From positions 1 to 19,742 of the forward strand of contig CAZVTR010000043.1 of the NCBI GenBank assembly GCA_964630305.1: a stretch of 19,742 bases of DNA, in the 5' to 3' direction. A program made the position numbers and the translations under genes. The notes beneath the pieces were generated by a model. That model did not search any database, was not told where the DNA came from, and worked only from the letters and a program-made list of their open reading frames with translations. This stretch comes from JAKPPT01 sp964630305 (GTDB lineage Bacteria > Spirochaetota > Spirochaetia > Treponematales > UBA12059). This document shows, piece after piece, positions 14,221 to 19,742 of the stretch (position 1 is the stretch's first letter; each line of letters starts with the position of its first letter).

Positions 14221-16113
14221 ATGACTAAAAATGAATTCGAGAAGCGTTTTAGAGAAGCCATAGAAGCCGGTAAAAACCGTGATTACAATAAAGCTATAGA
14301 AATATTGCTTTCGTTAAGCGCTCTTTCTGATGCACCAGAAATTCAGTTATTTCTGGGAAGAGCGTTTCATGCATCAGGAGAATTTGGCAAAGCCGTTGTT
14401 GCTCTCCGTTCTTATATCGAACTTGAGCTTGATGATATCCGGGGATGGTTTTTTCTTGGCAGAGCATATATGGCTGTCAATCATTACAAACAAGCATATA
14501 TTTGTTTTAAGAAATGTTGTGAACAGGAGCCAAACAATCCGCTTTTCCTCTCGCACCTTGGTTTTGCAGAACTAAAGCTTAAGCATATTACCAATGCTGT
14601 AGCACATTTAGAACAAGCACACATTGCAGATCCTGGAAATGAGTATATTTTTAGAGGCTACCGTAACTCCCTGTATGTACAGGCACTTCGGTTAATCAAT
14701 AGCGGAGAATATGAGCTTGCCAACCAGATGCTGAGTTTTGTTATCAGCAATGGCGGCAGTGCTGTATCTTCCTACCTGTACCGTGCTTTCACCTGGAAAA
14801 ACCTTGGCAATATCACTAATGCACTTTCGGATATAGAAACCGCCCTCACCTATGCTCCGTCTGATCCGGATATTCTTTTTCAAAAAGCAATGCTGCTCAT
14901 GCAGCATCAGCGCATTGATGAGGCTTTTGCAATTCTGGATAAGCTAAAAATTAGCATGCCGGAGTTTAAAGGTGTTGAACTTACTGATACTATTCTTACA
15001 ATCTGGCAAGCATCCCAGAGCCTTTTGCAGGGAAAACCCAAAACAGCACTGCAGCTTATCTTGCCGCTCATTCGTCGCGGCGAACACCATGCACTGCTGC
15101 ATACGCTGGCTGCACAGGCAAACCTCGAGCTAAAACGCTATGAAAAAGCTATCAACCACTTTCATCGGGCTATTGAACTAGACCCTGAAGCACTAGACCT
15201 CCGTATCAGCCTTGCAATGACCTATTTAGAAGTTGAAGATTATGAAAGCGCAAAGCACATTGTCCAGGGAGCAAAAGCCCGAGGCGCCAAACCAGAAGAT
15301 ACTGAGTTTATTGATGTTCTTTGTATAACACAGGGACCGTATGATCCTGTTCTAATGCTTCCAGTTGTTCAGCGGCTGCTCCATCAAAAGCCTGACAATA
15401 TACACCTCATGTTTGTATATGGCGAATGCCTCTATAAAACTGAACGCCCTGAAATGGCTGGCCCCTGGTTTGAAAAAATTATCAGCATTAATCCCCGCCA
15501 TGAAAAAGCATATTTATACCGCATAGCAGTTGCTGAATCACTTCGCGATAAAAAAGGCATCGAAACGTGGTATGAAACATATTTATCAGCCTATCCAGAT
15601 AATTTTAAACTTCGCAAAGAATTTGCCCAATATCTTGCAAACAGTAAAAAATGGAAACTTGCTGCAAAGACTCTCGAAGATGGTTTTACCTATACTAATC
15701 CTTCAGAGAACACCATAGCATTTATTGCCTTTTGCTTGCGGAAAGCAAAGCTGTACAAAGATGCTGCAATTTACTATCGGAATTTGCTTATTAGCCAGCC
15801 TGACAATGAAGAGTTTCTCTGTTCATTGGCATACTGTCTTGAAAAAATGCGTGCATCAGAACTTGCTATTGAACTGCTTGAAAAAGGCGCACGATACCTT
15901 AAGAATAAACCGCGCCCATACCTCCTGATGGGTAAACTCTACCTTATGCACAATGCAATAGAAAAAGCTTCAGATGCTTTTTACAAGGCTCATGCACTCG
16001 ATACTAAAAATCCTGAACCGCTCATCGCTTTAGCAAAACTCCACAAAAAAAGCGGAAGCGCAGAACTTGCAGCCCAGTTTCTGGAAAAAGCCCGCAGACT
16101 CAGACATACATAA
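14221..16113 (+). CDS. Tetratricopeptide repeat protein
   Basis: A 630-residue helical-repeat protein made almost wholly of TPR-like units of about 34 residues. Clear units include IQLFLGRAFHASGEFGKAVV (from about 41), the WFFLGRAYMAVNHYKQAYICF unit (from about 76), YLYRAFTWKNLGNITNALSD (from about 185), AAQANLELKRYEKAINHFHR and YEKAINHFHRAIELDPEAL in the middle, and LMGKLYLMHNAIEKASDAFY near the end. No signal peptide or enzymatic domain is visible, so a cytoplasmic protein-protein scaffold is likely. I prefer ATG 14221 to an in-frame TTG at 14185, since the family start MTKNEFEKRFREAIEAG is a natural first helix and the TTG would overlap the promoter. The upstream HD gene may be functionally related, but nothing proves it. 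Confidence 0.85.
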   Translation: MTKNEFEKRFREAIEAGKNRDYNKAIEILLSLSALSDAPEIQLFLGRAFHASGEFGKAVVALRSYIELELDDIRGWFFLGRAYMAVNHYKQAYICFKKCCEQEPNNPLFLSHLGFAELKLKHITNAVAHLEQAHIADPGNEYIFRGYRNSLYVQALRLINSGEYELANQMLSFVISNGGSAVSSYLYRAFTWKNLGNITNALSDIETALTYAPSDPDILFQKAMLLMQHQRIDEAFAILDKLKISMPEFKGVELTDTILTIWQASQSLLQGKPKTALQLILPLIRRGEHHALLHTLAAQANLELKRYEKAINHFHRAIELDPEALDLRISLAMTYLEVEDYESAKHIVQGAKARGAKPEDTEFIDVLCITQGPYDPVLMLPVVQRLLHQKPDNIHLMFVYGECLYKTERPEMAGPWFEKIISINPRHEKAYLYRIAVAESLRDKKGIETWYETYLSAYPDNFKLRKEFAQYLANSKKWKLAAKTLEDGFTYTNPSENTIAFIAFCLRKAKLYKDAAIYYRNLLISQPDNEEFLCSLAYCLEKMRASELAIELLEKGARYLKNKPRPYLLMGKLYLMHNAIEKASDAFYKAHALDTKNPEPLIALAKLHKKSGSAELAAQFLEKARRLRHT

Positions 16114-16135
16114 TGTTATCGTATAGCAATACTAC

Positions 16136-16163
16136 TTGCATTTTTTTGAAACTGTTTTATAGT
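16136..16163 (+). promoter_or_regulatory. Putative promoter of the 186-residue protein gene
   Basis: TTGCAT (16136-16141) and TATAGT (16158-16163) are 16 bases apart, the same -35 sequence and spacing as proposed for murE. Transcription would start near 16170. The -35 overlaps a weak GCAA/TTGC hairpin with a T-run that might end the TPR transcript. Confidence 0.45.
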
Positions 16164-16210
16164 AGAAGAGATGTATAAGTAATATCTGTTTACCGAAACA
16201 AGGGGGAATT

Positions 16211-16771
16211 ATGCAAGTAAAAGCAATGGATCTTTTTGAAGCATACAGTAAAAATCAATTGCCGCAAGAACACGGATACATTGTATCTGCTTTTTTTTCA
16301 GAAGCATCATCGTATACTCGATACGAAGTAATTTCGTATAATAATGTTAAAGCAATTTATCCAACGGAAGAAGGTCTTACCTTCCAGTCCGATGGGAAAA
16401 AATTGTTTATATTGGTAGAACCTCCCAATTATCCTCATAAAAGCGAAGAACCGTTTGTAAGAAAATCTGCAGAACAGATTCCTCATCGTTTTAATGAACT
16501 TGAAAAATATGAGTGCAAGAATCAAGTTCGTGTATATTTTGGTAAAAATGCAGTATTCAGCCATACGAACTTTACTATCCTTAAACCCACTGGCGTCAAT
16601 TTTTCTTTTTTATTTTTTGATCTTCCAGATCTTCCGCAAACACTGGAAATGTTTTTTGCAAAAACACTTGCAAATGAAGCTGCTGTTCCAACATTCGATG
16701 CTAAGCGCGTTGCAAAGTTAATAGCAGAAAAAGTAAAAACCGCGCTTTCCTGGGAATGGGCAACAGGATAA
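16211..16771 (+). CDS. Hypothetical protein, 186 residues
   Basis: I do not recognise this family. The ATG follows AGGGGG at good spacing, and a strong terminator follows the stop, so it is clearly a real and probably single-gene transcription unit. The protein is rich in Phe, Tyr and Lys, has no signal peptide or membrane helix, and seems to be a compact beta-rich N-terminal domain (about 20-140, with repeated short beta-type stretches such as FTILKPTGVNFSFLFF) followed by a helical C-terminus (about 145-183, TLEMFFAKTLANEAA and RVAKLIAEKVKTALSWEW). It contains no cysteine cluster or nucleotide-binding motif. It is probably cytoplasmic; its role is unknown. Confidence 0.8.
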   Translation: MQVKAMDLFEAYSKNQLPQEHGYIVSAFFSEASSYTRYEVISYNNVKAIYPTEEGLTFQSDGKKLFILVEPPNYPHKSEEPFVRKSAEQIPHRFNELEKYECKNQVRVYFGKNAVFSHTNFTILKPTGVNFSFLFFDLPDLPQTLEMFFAKTLANEAAVPTFDAKRVAKLIAEKVKTALSWEWATG

Positions 16772-16817
16772 TTACCTGCGCTGCCATGAAATAAATGTGC
16801 AGTGAACCTATATAAAC

Positions 16818-16850
16818 AAGGGCTGTCCTTCAATATCGGACAGCCCTTTT
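16818..16850. terminator. Bidirectional intrinsic terminator
   Basis: AAGGGCTGTCC (16818-16828) and GGACAGCCCTT (16838-16848) form a perfect 11-bp stem with a nine-base loop and a T-run on the plus strand. The complement ends in a T-rich tail as well. It sits between two converging genes (ending at 16771 and 16887) and probably stops both. Confidence 0.92.
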
Positions 16851-16886
16851 ACTAATTGGTTATAAACTATGTAAGTCAGTTTACAG

Positions 16887-19529
16887 CTAAGTGCGCTCCA
16901 TTTCGATTTGTGCAATAGAGAGACATGCAATTGGCACTGAATACGGAGAACATGATACATAGTGCAAACCTGCATCCATACAAAATCTAATATTTACTGG
17001 ATTTGCTCCATGCTCACCGCATAAGCCGCACACAAGCGTCGGACGAGTCATTTTACCGCGTTTAACAGATATTTCTATCAATTCTTTAACCGGTTGTGCA
17101 AGCTGCGAGAAGGGATTGCCTTCAAGCAGGTCATAGAGCGAATAATCTGGCATAAATCGATTAAAGTCATCGCGGCTGATACCCAACGTTGTCTGTGAAA
17201 GGTCATTCGTGCCAAAACTAAAGAACTCAGCATACTTTGCAATTTCATCAGAGGTGATTGCAGCAGCAGGCAGTTCGATCATTGTACCTACTTTATAATT
17301 GAGCGGTGAAGCTTTAAGCTCTTTTCTAAGTTCCTCTTCTATGTCAACAAGTCCTTTGTACACTTTTCCTTCTATTTTTTTGCCAAACACAATAAGCTTA
17401 AGCTCTGAGGCATTCATCACAATAGGAATCATTATTTCTGGATGCACATCTACTTTTTCTTTTTGCAGCTGGTATGCTGCTTTGAATATTGCGCGCACCT
17501 GCATCTGGTAAATTTCTGGATAGCTCACCGCAATACGGCATCCGCGGTGACCAAGCATGGGATTAATTTCTGCAAGGGTATTGATGCGGGCCTGCAGTTC
17601 TGCTTTGCTGATTGCTTTAGAAGACTTTTTGCTCGAACCGCCTGTAAGATAATTTAAGAAACTCATGAGCTCTGCATCATTATGCGGCAAGAATTCATGG
17701 AGAGGAGCATCCAGAAGCCGTATCGTAACTTCTTTTCCAGCCATTATTTTGAAAATGTTGTAGAAGTCGTCTTTTTGCATGACTTCGAGCTTATCGAGCG
17801 CTTTTTGCCGGGAAGCAGTATCATCTGCAAGAATCATTTCCCTAAAAACGTTGATGCGTTTTTCGTTAAAAAACATATGCTCAGTTCGGCACAACCCAAT
17901 GCCATCTGCACCAAACTGGAGAGCAAGCGCTGCATCGCGCGGATTATCTGCATTCACGCGAACATGGAAATTTTTCATATGCTTTTTAACAAGTGCAATG
18001 AGTTCCAAAAGTCCCGATTCTGCAGGATCCGGCTCGATGAGCTCTGCTTTTCCAAGCCAGATTTGACAATCACCGTAGTATGGTACATTGATAGTAATAT
18101 AGTCACCTTCATTAATGACCAGTGAACCTATTGTGGCTTTTTTCCCGCGAATTTTCATATCGGGTTTAACAAGCGATACTTTACCATACTGCCGCGCAAC
18201 TACCGATGCATGGGCAGAATAGCCTCCTTCACAGGAGAGAACACCGGTTGCAAGCTCGATGGCTTTAACGTCTTCTGCATAGGTTGCAGGCATACACAAA
18301 ATGAGCCGTTTATCTTCATTTTTTTGCTGTGCACTTCGATATGCATCAATGAGCGCTTCTGTTGAGAAATATACCCGGCCAATTGCAGCACCAGGAGCTC
18401 CGGCTATACCTCCTGAAACGCCTTTCAATTTTTTAACAGAAGTTAAGTTTACAATAGGATGTAAAATTTCATTAAGCTGTCCAGGCTGCAGTGAGCGAAT
18501 AACAAACTCATCATCAACAACTTTTCGTTTATTGAGATCAAGCAAAAGTTGGAGATCAGCCTGTACACTCTTGGCCATTACCTGCCGCTGTTCAAGCAGC
18601 CACAGTTTATCTTTTTCGATGGTAAAACGAATAAGCCTGATTTCTTTCTGGTGATCCTCTAAGGTTTGTGCAAGCTTTTGAAGCTGTTTTAAATGCTGAG
18701 GATTTATTTTATTAATATCATTGCCTTCTGCACCAACTTCATCAAAGTGCTCAACAAAAAATTCACCCTGGAGCTGTTTTTCACCCGTTACGATATTTCT
18801 GGTATAAAAATAGCCGGAACATGATTTTTTATCATAGTTGCCGTATACCATTGGCTGAACTATGAGTGCAGTTTCCGGATCATCCTGCTCATCAAGATAC
18901 AAGAGATACGAGATTCGCTTAAGTGCAATTTCGATTTGTTTCCACGCATCAACGAAAAATCCTTTGGGCAAAATTGGTGTATAGGTATCCATAAGGACTT
19001 TAGGCTTAGTTTCGATAGTTTCATTATCAAGCATTTTTGAAAGCTCATGAATAATTTCTTTAAATTTCTGTTGTTCTTTTGCTTTACCTTCAAATTCTGC
19101 AATCTTTTCTTCAATTTTCAAATACCCGCGCAGCATGAATGCTATTTCATGTGCACAGAAATGTTCACCAACAAATTCAGAAAAACCATCTACGGTATTA
19201 TAGGTTAACCCAAAATTATGCAAAGCCGGATAATTTGATATTGCAAGGTTCGGTGAAATGACTATTTTAAACAGCATTGGCTCTTTGCTGTCATTAAAGC
19301 GCTTATCAACATATTTTTCGATTTTTTTTATAAATGGTGTTATAACTTCGATAACCGCTTCTTTTTCGAGCTTGCTGGCAATACTTGAATCAATGATAAA
19401 TCCTGGCAGTATTGGGAATTGAAGTTCTGCAAATTCATTGGTTTGTTTACCGCGCATTCCTAAAAGATTTTTATCAACAGCATCCTTAATTACATCATTC
19501 TGACTAAAAAAATGGACACACTTATTCAT
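16887..19529 (-). CDS. Pyruvate, phosphate dikinase-like PEP-binding protein with degenerate ATP site
   Basis: An 880-residue protein colinear with PPDK, which interconverts PEP, AMP and PPi with pyruvate, ATP and Pi through a phosphohistidine. Domain order: ATP-grasp-like N-terminus (1-345), swivelling phosphohistidine domain with EGGYSAHASVVAR (His440), and a C-terminal TIM barrel with GLCRTEHMFF (Arg548), RLLDAPLHEFLP, LGHRGCRIAVSYPE, the metal ligand Glu752 in GTMIELPAAA, FGTNDLSQTT and the catalytic CGEHGANP cysteine (Cys837). The catalytic C-terminal half is intact. The N-terminus keeps framework (VQPMVYGN, YTRNIVTGEKQLQGEF) but lacks the usual ATP residues: Lys22 of GGKG reads Arg, the SVRSGA arginine is lost, and the D-I-E-F-T acidic pair reads LIRFT. 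The start follows AAGGAG. Classical PPDK activity is therefore doubtful. Confidence 0.88.
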   Translation of the reverse strand: MNKCVHFFSQNDVIKDAVDKNLLGMRGKQTNEFAELQFPILPGFIIDSSIASKLEKEAVIEVITPFIKKIEKYVDKRFNDSKEPMLFKIVISPNLAISNYPALHNFGLTYNTVDGFSEFVGEHFCAHEIAFMLRGYLKIEEKIAEFEGKAKEQQKFKEIIHELSKMLDNETIETKPKVLMDTYTPILPKGFFVDAWKQIEIALKRISYLLYLDEQDDPETALIVQPMVYGNYDKKSCSGYFYTRNIVTGEKQLQGEFFVEHFDEVGAEGNDINKINPQHLKQLQKLAQTLEDHQKEIRLIRFTIEKDKLWLLEQRQVMAKSVQADLQLLLDLNKRKVVDDEFVIRSLQPGQLNEILHPIVNLTSVKKLKGVSGGIAGAPGAAIGRVYFSTEALIDAYRSAQQKNEDKRLILCMPATYAEDVKAIELATGVLSCEGGYSAHASVVARQYGKVSLVKPDMKIRGKKATIGSLVINEGDYITINVPYYGDCQIWLGKAELIEPDPAESGLLELIALVKKHMKNFHVRVNADNPRDAALALQFGADGIGLCRTEHMFFNEKRINVFREMILADDTASRQKALDKLEVMQKDDFYNIFKIMAGKEVTIRLLDAPLHEFLPHNDAELMSFLNYLTGGSSKKSSKAISKAELQARINTLAEINPMLGHRGCRIAVSYPEIYQMQVRAIFKAAYQLQKEKVDVHPEIMIPIVMNASELKLIVFGKKIEGKVYKGLVDIEEELRKELKASPLNYKVGTMIELPAAAITSDEIAKYAEFFSFGTNDLSQTTLGISRDDFNRFMPDYSLYDLLEGNPFSQLAQPVKELIEISVKRGKMTRPTLVCGLCGEHGANPVNIRFCMDAGLHYVSCSPYSVPIACLSIAQIEMERT

Positions 19530-19550
19530 AGTAACTCCTTATCTCTTATC

Positions 19551-19742
19551 TTAAAACAAGCTTAAAACAGAATTTACAGAACCTTTGAGAAATGCTTCAA
19601 ACCCGGGGCTGGCTCCCTGTGCTAAGTACCGCTGGAGTTTTGCAACATCACGAATATTATCACCGGCGACAGCAAATTGGATAACACTCCCGTGTTTTAC
19701 CTTACCCCATTTGAACAGCGAATTGAGGTTTGCAATCCTTTC
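19551..19742 (-). CDS. C-terminal end of an unidentified protein (partial)
   Basis: On the complement, the last 63 codons of a gene run from the window edge to TAA at 19551-19553. The tail contains WGKVKHGSVIQFAVAGDN and DVAKLQRYLAQGASPGFEAF and ends in LSLF. I do not recognise it. It stops 21 bases before the start of the PPDK-like gene, whose ribosome-binding site lies in that spacer, so the two are probably in one operon. The start and most of the protein lie outside the window. Confidence 0.7.
   Translation of the reverse strand, partial: ERIANLNSLFKWGKVKHGSVIQFAVAGDNIRDVAKLQRYLAQGASPGFEAFLKGSVNSVLSLF

Noticed and set aside
17682..18125. 147-codon plus-strand frame inside the PPDK-like gene
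   Set aside because: Antisense to the conserved catalytic barrel and phosphohistidine regions; no supporting signals.
1..19742. CRISPR arrays, tRNA genes, insertion sequences, phage or toxin-antitoxin modules
   Set aside because: I looked for regularly spaced repeats, cloverleaf-like segments in the spacers and transposase-like frames and saw none.

Overview
The window looks like a chromosomal housekeeping stretch from a spirochaete, most likely a Treponema relative. The reasons are the shortened, diverged MurD; a Gld-type ABC exporter with a DUF4340 partner outside any gliding-motility context; a PPDK-like PEP-binding protein; and moderate-to-low GC with AT-rich spacers. This assignment is inferred from gene content, not from a database search. 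No tRNA, rRNA, CRISPR array, insertion sequence or phage gene was seen. No gene-free stretch exceeds about 160 bases.

Layout. (1) 1-1476, plus strand: the end of an unrecognised protein overlapping murD, whose middle is lost in a 100-N assembly gap. (2) 1478-2305, minus: a MEMO/AmrB-family protein, followed across a short divergent promoter region by a plus-strand membrane protein with a degenerate GGDEF domain (2369-3520). (3) 3577-7769, minus: a tightly packed four-gene operon reading ATPase, permease, GldG-like auxiliary protein, DUF4340 protein. (4) 7877-9222, minus: rnz (tRNA 3' processing) and queD (queuosine precursor synthesis). (5) 9281-11925, plus: murE and ddl, overlapping by 4 bases. 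(6) 12083-13285, plus: ornithine aminotransferase rocD. (7) 13366-16771, plus: an HD phosphohydrolase, a 630-residue TPR protein and an unrecognised 186-residue protein, closed by a strong terminator. (8) 16887-19742, minus: a PPDK-like protein and the end of an upstream gene.

Functional threads. Three peptidoglycan-precursor genes (murD, murE, ddl) lie in the window. rocD sits next to murE-ddl, which is suggestive because classical analyses report ornithine as the third peptide residue in several spirochaetes. The GldG-type ABC operon is a complete exporter-like unit of unknown cargo.

Most notable observations: the PPDK-like protein keeps the phosphohistidine and PEP/pyruvate machinery but has replaced nearly every recognised ATP-site residue; inverted repeats bracket the -10 elements in front of rocD and of the HD gene; and several genes appear to start at, or within a few bases of, the predicted transcription start, without a Shine-Dalgarno sequence.
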